Assembly: GCA_026990385.1 (NCBI GenBank)
Contig: JALXDL010000024.1
Location: 1 to 64,000, forward strand
DNA from: DRKI01 sp011051875
GTDB taxonomy: Bacteria; Desulfobacterota; Desulfobulbia; Desulfobulbales; Desulfobulbaceae
Length of the DNA stretch: 64,000 nucleotides
Direction: 5' to 3'
The position numbers and the translations under genes are program-made. Under the pieces are notes generated by a model. The model was not told the origin of the DNA. It made no database searches and worked only from the letters and a program-made list of their open reading frames with translations. This document shows, one piece after another, positions 33,806 to 43,316 of the stretch. The first letter of the stretch is position 1. Each line of letters opens with the position of its first letter.

Positions 33806-34261
33806 ATGAACGACTGGAAAAAAATACTGATCGCGGTTGACGACACACCCACCTCCCGCAAGGCGGTCCACTATGCCGCCAACATCATCGGCCGGCTGGA
33901 GGAGGCGCGGATCCACCTGCTCCATATCTACCCCGAGCCTCCTCCCGACTACTATGCCAGCGGCCGGTCCCTGGACGACTACCGGCAGGAAAAGGACAAG
34001 GAGAGCGAGGAGATCTTCGCCGACACCGTGCTGACGCTCACCGAATCGGGCATCAGGGAAGAGATCATCTCCAGCGAGTGCAGGATGGCCGAGCGCAGGA
34101 CCATCAGCCAGGCCATCCTGGCCGTGCAGGAAGAGGGAGGCTACGGCACCGTGGTGGTGGGCAAACGCGGCGTATCCAAGGCGGAAGAATTCCTGTTCGG
34201 CTCCATCTCCAATGCCCTGCTCCACCACGGCAGGGATATCGCCATCTGGGTCGTGGGCTGA
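33806..34261 (+). CDS. Universal stress protein (UspA family)
   Basis: 151 aa. N-terminal strand KKILIAVDDTPTSRKAVHYA and the ATP-type loop GTVVVGKRGVSKAEEFLFGS, close to the G2xG9G(S/T) pattern of nucleotide-binding USPs. CCAGGAG precedes the start. The stop codon shares one base with the start of the kinase-like gene (TGATG), indicating coupled translation with it. Confidence 0.88.
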   Translation: MNDWKKILIAVDDTPTSRKAVHYAANIIGRLEEARIHLLHIYPEPPPDYYASGRSLDDYRQEKDKESEEIFADTVLTLTESGIREEIISSECRMAERRTISQAILAVQEEGGYGTVVVGKRGVSKAEEFLFGSISNALLHHGRDIAIWVVG

Positions 34262-35280
34262 TGGTGGACTACGGCACACCGGACACCCTGCCGCCGGAGA
34301 TCGCCCGGCGCCTGAAGGAACATAGGGTCAGCCGCAGCATACGCAGGCGGTCCCGGGTCTTCACCGACACCACCGACTTCACCGCCATCGACTACGGTGA
34401 CGTCATCGTTGTGGACGGGCGCTATTTCCTGGTGGTCGCCTATACCAAGGAGGGGCGGTTCGGGGTCGACGAACAGATCAAGCCCTGGGTCCCCAAGGTC
34501 GAGGACCTGGCCACGGGCGAAAAAAAGATCCTGAAGCTGGTCTTTCACGAGACCTTTGACATCACCCTGGGCTCCTTCACCATACCCTGCTACCGCCACC
34601 CGGAAAAGGAGGCCCGGGTCCTGGAGCTGGTACAGGGCCATCCCCATTTCATGCAGGGCGAGGCGGCCCTGGACGGGGCCGGCAACCTGGTCCGGATCCT
34701 CGATATCATCAACGGCTCGCGGCTGGACAAGTTCATCCACCGCAGCGGCGCGCCCCTGGAGGAGTACTTCCATAACGAGCTGCCCGCCATCCTGGACCAG
34801 TTCCTGGACTGCCTGCAGGCCATCAGTTTCCTGCACCGCCACGGCTTCCGGCACGGCGACATCCGCCGGGACCACATCCTGGTGGAACGGCACACGGGAC
34901 TCTACCGCTGGATTGACTTCGACTATGACTTCTACCTGCCGGAACGCCCCTTTGCCCTGGACCTCTACGAACTGGGCAACATCCTGATGTACCTCACGGT
35001 GCGCCGCAACTTCTATCCGCGCGATGTCGAGGCCGATCCGGCCCTGGGACGACGGGTACTCGATACCATCGAACCCGGCGACTACTCCCTGCTCTCGAAG
35101 AACCGGATCGTCAACCTGAAAAAAATCTTTCCCTTCATTCCCGTGACACTCAACAACATCTTTCTCCACTTCTCCCAGGGCACCGAGGTCTTCTACGAGA
35201 CCGTGGACGAACTCCATGACGACCTTGCCGCGGCCCTGGCGGAAATGAACATGAGCAGCGGCGAGGAAACCGCTTCATGA
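34261..35280 (+). CDS. Protein-kinase-like protein (atypical Ser/Thr or small-molecule kinase fold)
   Basis: 339 aa, soluble. The N-terminal lobe has strands ending in PCYRHPEKEARVLELVQGHP. The catalytic loop is FRHGDIRRDHILVE (HGD with H in place of the usual Asn), and the metal motif is YRWIDFDYDF (DFD instead of DFG). These match lipopolysaccharide-kinase/Kdo-kinase-like or bacterial eukaryote-like kinases more than classical Hanks kinases. The start is set by overlap with the USP stop. It overlaps the downstream APC permease by 4 bp (ATGA). Substrate unknown; USP or permease regulation is an inference from the operon. Confidence 0.75.
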   Translation: MVDYGTPDTLPPEIARRLKEHRVSRSIRRRSRVFTDTTDFTAIDYGDVIVVDGRYFLVVAYTKEGRFGVDEQIKPWVPKVEDLATGEKKILKLVFHETFDITLGSFTIPCYRHPEKEARVLELVQGHPHFMQGEAALDGAGNLVRILDIINGSRLDKFIHRSGAPLEEYFHNELPAILDQFLDCLQAISFLHRHGFRHGDIRRDHILVERHTGLYRWIDFDYDFYLPERPFALDLYELGNILMYLTVRRNFYPRDVEADPALGRRVLDTIEPGDYSLLSKNRIVNLKKIFPFIPVTLNNIFLHFSQGTEVFYETVDELHDDLAAALAEMNMSSGEETAS

Positions 35281-36620
35281 GCGGTGCGCAGGAGTCCGGC
35301 CCCACGGACCGGAAAGGGATCGGCCTGGCCGGGGCGGTGGCCATCGGCATCGGCGGCATGGTGGGCGGCGGCATCTTCGCCGTGCTCGGCGAGGCGGTCT
35401 CGCTGGCGCACGGGGCCACGGCCGTGGCCTTCCTGGTGGCGGGCCTCATCGCCCTGCTCACCGCCTCCTCCTATGCCCGCCTCTCGGTCACCTTTCCCAG
35501 CCAGGGCGGCACAGTGGCCTTCATCGACCACGCATTCGGCCGCGACTTCATCACCGGCACCCTCAACCTGATCCTCTGGCTCAGCTACCTGGTCACCCTC
35601 TCCCTGTACGCCGTGGCCTTCGGTTCCTACGCCCTCACCTTCTTTCCCGGCCAGCACGGGCCATGGCTCAGGCATCTCCTCATCTCGACGGCCATTGTCC
35701 TGCCCGTCATCATCAACCTCTTCAATGCCGAGATCGTCAGCCGCTCCGAGACCCTGATCGTGGTCATCAAGCTGCTCATGCTGCTGGCGGTCATCGTCTC
35801 GGGCGCCTCGTACGTGGACACCGGCCGGCTCAACCCGGACCACTGGGGCACACCCTTTTCCATCGTCTCGGCCGGAATGGTGATCTTTGTCGCCTATGAA
35901 GGATTCGAGCTGATCGCCAACTCGGCCGGGGAGATCCGGAATCCCGGCCGCAACCTGCCGCGGGCCTTCTACATCTCCGTGCTCCTGGTCATCCTGCTCT
36001 ACGTGCTCATCGCCCTGGTCACCGTGGGCACGGTGCCGGAGAGCCGGATCGCCGCGGCCCGCGACTATGCCCTGGCCGAGGCGGCCCGGCCGGCCCTGGG
36101 CAACGCCGGCTTCACCCTGGTCGCGGTCTCGGCGCTGCTGGCCACCTTCTCGGCCATCAACGCCACCATCTACGGCAACGCCCGCCTGGGTTATACCCTG
36201 GCCATGGAGGGCGAGCTGCCCGACATCCTGGACCACCGCGCCTGGAACGAGCCGGTCTGGGGGGTACTGGTGACCGGCGGCCTTTCGCTGCTCATGGCCA
36301 ACCTGATCGACCTCAACGCCATCGCCATCATCGGCTCGGCCAGTTTCCTGCTCGTCTTCGCGGTCACCAACATGGCCGCCGCCCGCCTGGCACCACGCAC
36401 CGGCGGCAGCCGCGCCCTGGCCGTAACCGCCGGCCTCGCCTGCCTGGCGGCCCTGGCCGTCCTCCTGACCCAGACCTGGCAGAGTTCGCCCCGGGCCCTG
36501 TGGGTCTTTTTTTCCTTTATCGCCGCTGCCCTCGCCTTCGAGCTCACCTACGGACGCCTGCGGCGCAAACCCTTTGCCATTGCCCGCCGGCGCGGGAACA
36601 GAGCCGCGAACAGGCCCTGA
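35277..36620 (+). CDS. APC-superfamily amino acid permease
   Basis: 447 aa with about 12 hydrophobic segments. It starts with the APC signature GIGGMVGGGIFAVLGEAVSL. Helix 3 TFPSQGGTVAFIDHAFG and helix 6 IVFVAYEGFELIANSAGEI are typical of this superfamily. It is an inner-membrane proton-coupled transporter, probably for an amino acid or amine. It is translationally coupled to the kinase-like gene, so transport may be regulated by the USP/kinase pair. Substrate cannot be assigned. Confidence 0.87.
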   Translation: MSGAQESGPTDRKGIGLAGAVAIGIGGMVGGGIFAVLGEAVSLAHGATAVAFLVAGLIALLTASSYARLSVTFPSQGGTVAFIDHAFGRDFITGTLNLILWLSYLVTLSLYAVAFGSYALTFFPGQHGPWLRHLLISTAIVLPVIINLFNAEIVSRSETLIVVIKLLMLLAVIVSGASYVDTGRLNPDHWGTPFSIVSAGMVIFVAYEGFELIANSAGEIRNPGRNLPRAFYISVLLVILLYVLIALVTVGTVPESRIAAARDYALAEAARPALGNAGFTLVAVSALLATFSAINATIYGNARLGYTLAMEGELPDILDHRAWNEPVWGVLVTGGLSLLMANLIDLNAIAIIGSASFLLVFAVTNMAAARLAPRTGGSRALAVTAGLACLAALAVLLTQTWQSSPRALWVFFSFIAAALAFELTYGRLRRKPFAIARRRGNRAANRP

Positions 36621-36631
36621 CCCGGAAGGTC

Positions 36632-39160
36632 TCAGGAGGCCCAGAGGATGTGATTGTCCTCCAGCGGCACCATGGCCCTGGGGTGGTGGGGAATGATGCG
36701 CGGCGTGTAGTCGGTGGCGGGCCGGGTCGTGGTGACCTGCGCCTTGTAGATGTAGGCGTTGGCACTGCCGGCCAGCCGCTCGGCCCGGTGCAGGATGATC
36801 CGCTCCGGTTCGCCGCCCAGGCGGGCGGGCTCGGCATACAGCTCGATGCGGACCATCTCCGGATCGAGATCATCGAGATAGACCGGCACGCCAAAGCCGA
36901 TGCCATTCTCCAGCTTCCGCACCGCGATCTCGCCGAACCGCAGGTGCTGCCAGTGCCGGTCCAGTTCGCGGCGCCACTGCTCGATCTCCCGCCCCAGGGC
37001 GCCCCGGTCCCGGACCCGGTCCCGGTATGCCCTGACCAGGGGCAGGTACATCGATTCCGTGTACTCCCGCACCATCCGGTTGGATGAAAACCTGGGGGTC
37101 AGGCGGGCCATGGAGGCCCACATCCTGGCCACCCACTGGTGGGGCGTTCCGTGCTCATCCCGGAGATAGAAGGCCGTGATCACCTCCTCTTCCAGCAGCC
37201 GGTAGAGCTGCTCCGCCTCGTGGGCGTCCCAGGCCGGGTCATGGTCGTGTTCCTGCCGGTCACCCAGGGCCCAGCCGGCCTCGGCGCACCAGGCCTCGGC
37301 CCACCAGCCGTCCAGTTCGGACAGGTTGAGACCGCCGTTGACCAGCACCTTCATGCCGCTGGTACCGCTGGCCTCCCAGGGACGGCGCGGGGTATTGATC
37401 CACAGGTCCATGCCCTGGACCAGGTTGGCGGCGATCTCCATGTCATAATCCTGGAGAAAGACCACCTGGCCCCGGACATCGGGCCGCTGCGAGAAGAGGA
37501 TCCACTGCCGGATCATCTCCCTGCCCTCGTGATCACGGGGATGGGCCTTTCCGGCAAGGATGAGCTGGACCGGCCGCACCTTGTCGCTGAGGATGGCCGC
37601 CAGCCGCTCCGGATCGTGGAGGAGCAGGTTGGGCCGCTTGTAGGAGGTGAAACGGCGGGCAAAGCCGATGGTCAGGGCGTCGGGGTCCAGGACCGCCGAA
37701 TCCAGGGGCTTGATCCCCTTCTCCTCCAGGCCCATGATCGCCTGCTGCCGCGCCAGCCGCTTGCGGACAAACTCGATCAGGTTCCTCCTGTTCCGGCACC
37801 GGAATGCCCACAGCTCCTCATCGCTCAGGGTTGCCAGCTCCCGCTCCATGGTCTCCAGGCCGCCCAGCCACCGTTTCTTGCCGCAGGTCCTGGTCCAGAG
37901 CTCATCGGATGCCGCCGAGTCCCAGGAGGGCATGTGCACGCCGTTGGTCACGTGGCTCACCGGCACCTCGCGCTCGGGCCAGCGGGGAAACAGGGGCTGG
38001 AAGATGCTCCTGCTCACCCGGCCGTGCAGGCTGGAGACTCCGTTGATCATGCCGCTGCCGCGCAGGGCCAGCCAGGCCATGTTGAAGGGCTCGTCCCTGT
38101 TATCCGGATCGCGCCGGCCCAGGGCCAGCAGTTTCTCGTGGCTCATGCCGATCCCCTCGGCGAACGGACGGCCGTAGTGGAGCAGCATGGGGGCGGGATA
38201 GCGGTCAAAGGCGGCATCGACCGGGGTGTGGGTGGTAAAGACATTGCCGGCCCGGGTGCAGTGGAGGGCGACCTCGAAGGGCACCTCGTTGTTGCGCATG
38301 AAGGAGGCGGCCCGCTCGAGCACGGCAAAGGCGGCGTGTCCCTCGTTGAGGTGACAGATCTCGCAGTCGGTTCCCAGCCGCTCCAGCAGCCGCCAGCCGC
38401 CGACGCCGAGGATGATCTCCTGCTGGAGCCGGATCTCGGAGCCGCCGCCGTAGAGCTTTTCCGTTATGCCCCGGTCCTGGGGGGTGTTGATCGGGTCGTT
38501 GGAGTCGAGGAGGTAGAGCCGCACCCGCCCGACCACCACCTCCCAGGTCCGTAGGGATAGCGTGCGGCCGGGCAGTTCCACCTCGATCCTGATCCAGTTG
38601 CCGGCGGCGTCGCGGAGCGGGGTCACCGGCAGGACGGCCGGATCGTTGTAGGGATAGAACTCGATCTGGTTGCCGGCCGCGTCGATGACCTGCCGGAAAT
38701 AGCCCTGCTGGTAGAGAAGTCCCACCCCGCAGAGCGGCAGGCCCAGGTCGCTAGCGGTCTTGAGATAGTCGCCGGCCAGGATGCCGAGGCCGCCGGAGTA
38801 GAGCGGCAGGGCCTCGCTGAGGCCGAACTCCATGCTGAAATAGGCCACGCCGGCAAGCGCCCCGCTGCCATAGGATTCCCCGAACCAGGTACGCCGGGAC
38901 AGGGCTGCCTGGCGGCGGCCCAGGTGGCGTTCGATCTCCCTCAGGAAATCCCGGTCCGCGGCCAGTTCCTCGAGCCGGTCCCGGCCGATGCTCTCCAGGA
39001 TGAACCAGGGATTGCCGGTGGCGTCCCAGATCCTGGGATCGATCCGCCGCCAGAGCACGTCCGACTCGTGGTTCCAGCTCCACCGCATGTCAACGGCCAG
39101 CTCGACGAGCCCCTGCAGCGGTTCCGGAAGGGTCCGCGGCATGTACCTGTTCTGCAACAT
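36632..39160 (-). CDS. glgP: Alpha-glucan phosphorylase (GT35, MalP/GlgP short type)
   Basis: 842 aa. It begins with the DUF3417-type region of archaeal/bacterial alpha-glucan phosphorylases (VELAVDMRWSWNHESDVLWR). It continues with YFSMEFGLSEALPLYSGGLG, HLNEGHAAFA, ARRFTSYKRPNLL, and the PLP/phosphate site RRPWEASGTSGMK. It releases glucose 1-phosphate from glycogen or maltodextrin in the cytosol. It ends 11 bp from the convergent APC gene. It is preceded by an HdeD-like gene on the same strand. Confidence 0.95.
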   Translation of the reverse strand: MLQNRYMPRTLPEPLQGLVELAVDMRWSWNHESDVLWRRIDPRIWDATGNPWFILESIGRDRLEELAADRDFLREIERHLGRRQAALSRRTWFGESYGSGALAGVAYFSMEFGLSEALPLYSGGLGILAGDYLKTASDLGLPLCGVGLLYQQGYFRQVIDAAGNQIEFYPYNDPAVLPVTPLRDAAGNWIRIEVELPGRTLSLRTWEVVVGRVRLYLLDSNDPINTPQDRGITEKLYGGGSEIRLQQEIILGVGGWRLLERLGTDCEICHLNEGHAAFAVLERAASFMRNNEVPFEVALHCTRAGNVFTTHTPVDAAFDRYPAPMLLHYGRPFAEGIGMSHEKLLALGRRDPDNRDEPFNMAWLALRGSGMINGVSSLHGRVSRSIFQPLFPRWPEREVPVSHVTNGVHMPSWDSAASDELWTRTCGKKRWLGGLETMERELATLSDEELWAFRCRNRRNLIEFVRKRLARQQAIMGLEEKGIKPLDSAVLDPDALTIGFARRFTSYKRPNLLLHDPERLAAILSDKVRPVQLILAGKAHPRDHEGREMIRQWILFSQRPDVRGQVVFLQDYDMEIAANLVQGMDLWINTPRRPWEASGTSGMKVLVNGGLNLSELDGWWAEAWCAEAGWALGDRQEHDHDPAWDAHEAEQLYRLLEEEVITAFYLRDEHGTPHQWVARMWASMARLTPRFSSNRMVREYTESMYLPLVRAYRDRVRDRGALGREIEQWRRELDRHWQHLRFGEIAVRKLENGIGFGVPVYLDDLDPEMVRIELYAEPARLGGEPERIILHRAERLAGSANAYIYKAQVTTTRPATDYTPRIIPHHPRAMVPLEDNHILWAS

Positions 39161-39271
39161 GAGCTGTTCTCCCTGCCCCGTACCTGTCCGGGGCGGTTAT
39201 GGTGATCCGAATCTGTTTCGTGACGGCCGGAACCGGTGATATGGTTCACGGTCGCGCCGGGCGCCCTGCTC

Positions 39272-39811
39272 TCAGGGAACATCTGCGGACAGGGCCAGCA
39301 TCAGAAGGGCCACGCCGTCCATGATCAGGCTGATCCCGACCAGGAGTCCCACCAGCCAGGCAGCGGTAAACGGCCAGCCGACAAGAAAGATAGCGGCCAG
39401 TAGCAGGGAGAGGATACCGTTGAACATGGTCCATCCCCAGCCGCGGATGGGCCGCAGGGCCAGGGAAAAGGAGACAGAAAAAAAGCCGTCCAGGAGAAAA
39501 TAGACGATCAGGAGCAGGCCCAGGGTCGCGGCGCCGGCAATGGGCCGGAAGATCAGCAGCAGCCCCAGGACCACGAGGAAAAAAGGTTTGAGCCAGGCCA
39601 GGCCGCTGCGGGAATAACTGAGCCAGGTAAGATAACCGGCCAGGATTCCCGCCAGCAGGAGCAGCAATCCGATGAAGACCGACAGGACAAAGGTCAGCAG
39701 TTGCGGCAGCAGGATGCCCACCATGCCGATGATCATGAGAAGAACGGCCAGGATGATGCTACTCCTGCGTACCCGCCTGTCCATGAAGATATCCACGGCA
39801 AATTCGTTCAT
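39272..39811 (-). CDS. HdeD-family membrane protein
   Basis: 179 aa with six hydrophobic helices (IILAVLLMIIGMVGILLPQL; FIGLLLLLAGILAGYL; FFLVVLGLLLIFRPIAG; LGLLLIVYFLLDGFFS; FNGILSLLLAAIFLVGWP; VGLLVGISLIMDGVALLML). The repeated GxxxL..G.P pattern is the HdeD/DUF308 fold. HdeD is linked to acid resistance in E. coli; the role elsewhere is unknown. It stands 111 bp upstream of glgP on the same strand. Confidence 0.82.
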   Translation of the reverse strand: MNEFAVDIFMDRRVRRSSIILAVLLMIIGMVGILLPQLLTFVLSVFIGLLLLLAGILAGYLTWLSYSRSGLAWLKPFFLVVLGLLLIFRPIAGAATLGLLLIVYFLLDGFFSVSFSLALRPIRGWGWTMFNGILSLLLAAIFLVGWPFTAAWLVGLLVGISLIMDGVALLMLALSADVP

Positions 39812-40197
39812 AACCCCTCCTCCCCTTTTTCCTGTGGCCGCCGGGGCGGCCTTGTCGTAACCTGAACGGTCGCAGAGTTCCGTTCCTCCTCAATTACAGA
39901 TAAGATCGCCGGCCGGGATGTCAATGCAGGGAGCCGGAATCATCGAAGTTCACTGTGAAAAACCTGGGGTTGGCATGGTCCATGCCAGGGCAGTAAAAAA
40001 TACCCCCCGGCCCCTCCTCCCGGCAGGCAACAGTATTGACAACTCTTCTCCATGGGCTAATGTATCGTCATTGTCGGCAACGGGGTTGTTCGGCCGCCGG
40101 ATAACCGCCATCCGGGCCAGCCGGCCCCGGTGGTCCGGAGAAACAGAAGTGGCACAGCGCCCAATCCTCCAGCCAGGTTTCACCACAAGGATTCCCC
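39812..40197. other. 386-bp divergent intergenic region upstream of ftsH
   Basis: Contains the promoter at 40036-40063. Nothing else supported. Frames here are shadows. Confidence 0.45.
40036..40063 (+). promoter_or_regulatory. Sigma70-type promoter for ftsH
   Basis: TTGACA (40036-40041), 16-bp spacer, TAATGT (40058-40063), 135 bp upstream of the ftsH start. No heat-shock CIRCE-type repeat was seen. Confidence 0.5.
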
Positions 40198-42096
40198 ATG
40201 AAAAAGACCAACTTTCTCGGCAACAAGAAACCGGAGATCGAGCTGAACAAGACCAGCAAGCCGGTCAAGTTCTGGCAGAACCCCAATTTCACCTTCTGGG
40301 CCTACCTCATCTTCATCCTCATCTCGTTCCAGTTCTACCAGAACTACCAGCAGGCACGGCGGGAGGAGATTCCCTACAGCGAGTTCCTCCAGTACCTGGA
40401 CAAGAGAGAAGTGGCCCAGGCCGTGGTGACCGACAAGCTGATCACCGGTGTCCTGACCATCAAGGACGAGAAGACCGGCAAACCGCGGCGGTTCATCACC
40501 GTGCCGCTTACCTGGGACAATGACCTGGCCCAGACCCTGGCAAAGAAGGGGGTTCGCTACTCGGTCCGGCTCAACTCGGACTGGCTGGGCAAGTTCATCA
40601 CCGGCTGGGTGCTGCCCTTTGGCCTGCTCTTCCTCTTCTGGGGCTGGATGGCAAAGAGGATGGGCAGCATGGGTCAGGGCTTTCTCAATATCGGCAACAA
40701 GGTCCATATCCATCCCGACTCCCTGCCCAAGGTCACCTTTGATGATGTGGCCGGTGCCGAGGAGGCCAAGCAGGAGCTCCGCGAGTGCGTCGACTTTCTC
40801 AAGGATCCGGAACGGATCAAGAAGCTGGGCGGCCGCATGCCCAAGGGTATCCTGATGGTCGGCCCGCCTGGTACCGGCAAGACGCTCCTGGCCAGGGCCG
40901 TGGCCGGTGAATCGGGCGTGCCCTTTTTCAATATCTCGGGCTCCGAGTTCATCGAGATGTTTGTCGGCGTGGGCGCGGCCCGGGTCCGCGAGATGTTCGA
41001 ACAGGCCCGGCAGAAGGCGCCGTGTATCATCTTCATCGACGAGCTCGACGCCATCGGCCGGGCCCGCGGCATGGGCTCGGTCATGGGCGGCCACGACGAG
41101 CGGGAACAGACGCTCAACCAGCTCCTCACCGAGATGGACGGCTTCGATCCATCCACCGGCGTGGTGGTGATGGCGGCCACCAACCGGCCCGAGATCCTGG
41201 ACAAGGCCCTGCTCCGGGCTGGCCGCTTCGACCGCCAGGTCCTGGTGGACAAGCCCGATCTCAAGGACCGCGAGGCGATCCTCAGGCTGCACGCGAAAAA
41301 GCTGGTCCTGGCAGACGACGTGGACCTGCTGGTGGTGGCCCAGCGCACGCCCGGCTTTGTCGGCGCTGACCTGGAAAACATCTGCAACGAGGCCGCCATC
41401 CAGGCCCTGCGCAAGAACCGCGACAAGGTGACCATGAAGGACTTCGAGGCGGCCATCGACCGGATCATCGCCGGCCCGGAGAAGAAACACCGGGCCCTCA
41501 ACCCGGCGGAGAAAAAGCGGGTGGCCTACCACGAATCGGGCCATGCCCTGGTGGCCGAGACCGTGCCCACGGGGGAGCCGGTGCACAAGGTCTCCATCAT
41601 CCCCAGGGGCGTCGCCGCCCTGGGCTACACCCTGCAACTGCCGGTGGACGAGAAGTTCCTCTCCACCGAGGAGGAGCTCAAGGACCAGGTGGCCATACTG
41701 CTCGGCGGCCGGGTGGCCGAGGAGATCGTGTTTAACAACATCTCCAGCGGCGCCTCCAATGACCTGGAGCGGGCCTCGGCCATTGTCCGGTCCATGGTGA
41801 CCCAGCTCGGTATGAGCAAGCGGCTGGGCCCCCTGACCTACGGCAAGCGCCAGGAGCTTGAGTTCCTCGGCGTCCAGGGCCAGGAGGAGCGCAACTACAG
41901 CGAGGAGACCGCGCGCCTCATCGACGAGGAGTGCAAGCACCTGGTGGAGGAGGGCCACAGACGGGCCACCGAGATCCTGACCGCCAACCGGGAGATCCTG
42001 GAAAGACTGGCCGCCCGGCTGGAGGAGAAGGAGGTGCTCAGCGGCGAAGAGGTCGAGGAGATCGTCAAGGCCGGCAAAGAGCCGCAGCCGGCCTGA
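40198..42096 (+). CDS. ftsH: ATP-dependent zinc metalloprotease FtsH
   Basis: 632 aa. Two transmembrane helices (FWAYLIFILISFQFYQ and ITGWVLPFGLLFLFWGWM) flank a periplasmic domain. The AAA+ domain has Walker A GPPGTGKTLLAR, Walker B IIFIDELDAIG and the second region of homology ATNRPEILDKALLRAGRFDR. The zinc protease domain has HESGH and the third zinc-ligand region SGASNDLERAS. It degrades unfolded membrane proteins and regulators at the inner membrane. Full length; no visible defects. A strong stem-loop follows. Confidence 0.97.
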   Translation: MKKTNFLGNKKPEIELNKTSKPVKFWQNPNFTFWAYLIFILISFQFYQNYQQARREEIPYSEFLQYLDKREVAQAVVTDKLITGVLTIKDEKTGKPRRFITVPLTWDNDLAQTLAKKGVRYSVRLNSDWLGKFITGWVLPFGLLFLFWGWMAKRMGSMGQGFLNIGNKVHIHPDSLPKVTFDDVAGAEEAKQELRECVDFLKDPERIKKLGGRMPKGILMVGPPGTGKTLLARAVAGESGVPFFNISGSEFIEMFVGVGAARVREMFEQARQKAPCIIFIDELDAIGRARGMGSVMGGHDEREQTLNQLLTEMDGFDPSTGVVVMAATNRPEILDKALLRAGRFDRQVLVDKPDLKDREAILRLHAKKLVLADDVDLLVVAQRTPGFVGADLENICNEAAIQALRKNRDKVTMKDFEAAIDRIIAGPEKKHRALNPAEKKRVAYHESGHALVAETVPTGEPVHKVSIIPRGVAALGYTLQLPVDEKFLSTEEELKDQVAILLGGRVAEEIVFNNISSGASNDLERASAIVRSMVTQLGMSKRLGPLTYGKRQELEFLGVQGQEERNYSEETARLIDEECKHLVEEGHRRATEILTANREILERLAARLEEKEVLSGEEVEEIVKAGKEPQPA

Positions 42097-42123
42097 TCAT
42101 CCGGCCGCATTCATTGTTCCCGG

Positions 42124-42155
42124 AGGGGAGCCGTCATGGGCGACGGCTCCCCTTT
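42124..42155 (+). terminator. Stem-loop terminator after ftsH
   Basis: AGGGGAGCCGTC (42124-42135) pairs perfectly with GACGGCTCCCCT (42142-42153), with a 6-nt loop and a short TTT tail. It is located between convergent genes and could serve both. Confidence 0.75.
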
Positions 42156-42200
42156 CTGACGGCGCCCCTTTCTTTTTGCCGCACCGGCAGCGGTGGGAGC

Positions 42201-43310
42201 TCAATACATCCGGCGCCTGAACAGCAGGGCGGCCATGGTCAGGGTGACCAGGCCGATGATGGCCATGGGCCAGTACTGGGACCAGAGCAGGTCAAAGGAG
42301 GCGCCCTGGAGGAAGACGGCGCGGACGATGATCAGGAAATAGCGCATGGGATTGAGATAGGTGAGCCACTGCACCAGCTGCGGCATGTTCTCCAGCGGCG
42401 TGGCGAACCCGGACAGGATCACCGCCGGCACCAGGAAGAGAAAGGCGCCCATCAGTCCCTGCTGCTGGGTCACGGAGAGGGCCGAGATCATGAGCCCGAT
42501 ACCGATTGCCGAGAGGAGGAAGATGAACAGGCCCAGGTAGAGGGCCGGCAGGCTGCCCCGCAGGGGGACGTGGAACCAGAAGACCACCATCAGGATCACC
42601 ACCGTGGCCTCGGCCACGCCGATGATCAGGCCGGGCAGGGACTTGCCGACCAGGATCTCGAAGGGGGTGAGCGGCGTGACCAGGAGCTGGTCAAAGGTGC
42701 CGGCCTCCCGCTCCCGGGCCACGGACAGGGCCGTCACCTCCAGGGTGACGACCAGGTTGAGCAGGGCCACGATGCCGATGACGATGAACCAGTGCGAGTC
42801 CAGGGTCCGGTTGAACCAGGCCCGCTGCAGCAGCACCGCCGGCGGCCCGGCGGCGCCATGCTCCCGGTTCCACTGTTCGTTGAAGGCCATGACAATGGAC
42901 TGCACGTAGTTGAGCGCGATCATGGCGGTATTGGAGTTGCGGCCGTCCAGGATCACCTGCAGCTCCGTGCCCCTGCCCCGGCGCAGATCAGCGGAAAAGT
43001 CGGGGCCCAGGTGCAGCACCAGCAGGACCCGGCCCCGGTTGATGAGCGGCGCCACCTCGCCGTCGGAGTGGATCACCGCGTAGCGTTCAAACACGGTCGA
43101 TCCTTCGAACCCGGCCAGGAGCCGGCGGGAATCCAGGCCGCGATCCTCATTGTAGACCGCGTAGGGGACGTGGTTGAGGTCAAAGCTGGCCGCATAGCCG
43201 AAGATGATGATCTGGGCCACCGGCGGCACCACGATCACCATCCTGCTCTTCTTGTCCCGGAGCAGGGTCACGAACTCCTTGATCATCAGGGCAAATATCC
43301 TGCGCAGCAT
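42201..43310 (-). CDS. ABC-2 type export permease (YbhR-like)
   Basis: 369 aa. One N-terminal transmembrane helix (RMVIVVPPVAQIIIFGYAAS), a large periplasmic domain, then five C-terminal helices. Contains the ABC-2 motif SVAREREAGTFDQLLVTPLT and PFEILVGKSLPG. It pairs with the similar permease upstream and the two-domain ATPase. Last gene of the four-gene exporter unit. The gap to the preceding permease is 6 bp. Confidence 0.9.
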   Translation of the reverse strand: MLRRIFALMIKEFVTLLRDKKSRMVIVVPPVAQIIIFGYAASFDLNHVPYAVYNEDRGLDSRRLLAGFEGSTVFERYAVIHSDGEVAPLINRGRVLLVLHLGPDFSADLRRGRGTELQVILDGRNSNTAMIALNYVQSIVMAFNEQWNREHGAAGPPAVLLQRAWFNRTLDSHWFIVIGIVALLNLVVTLEVTALSVAREREAGTFDQLLVTPLTPFEILVGKSLPGLIIGVAEATVVILMVVFWFHVPLRGSLPALYLGLFIFLLSAIGIGLMISALSVTQQQGLMGAFLFLVPAVILSGFATPLENMPQLVQWLTYLNPMRYFLIIVRAVFLQGASFDLLWSQYWPMAIIGLVTLTMAALLFRRRMY

Positions 43311-43316
43311 CCGTCT

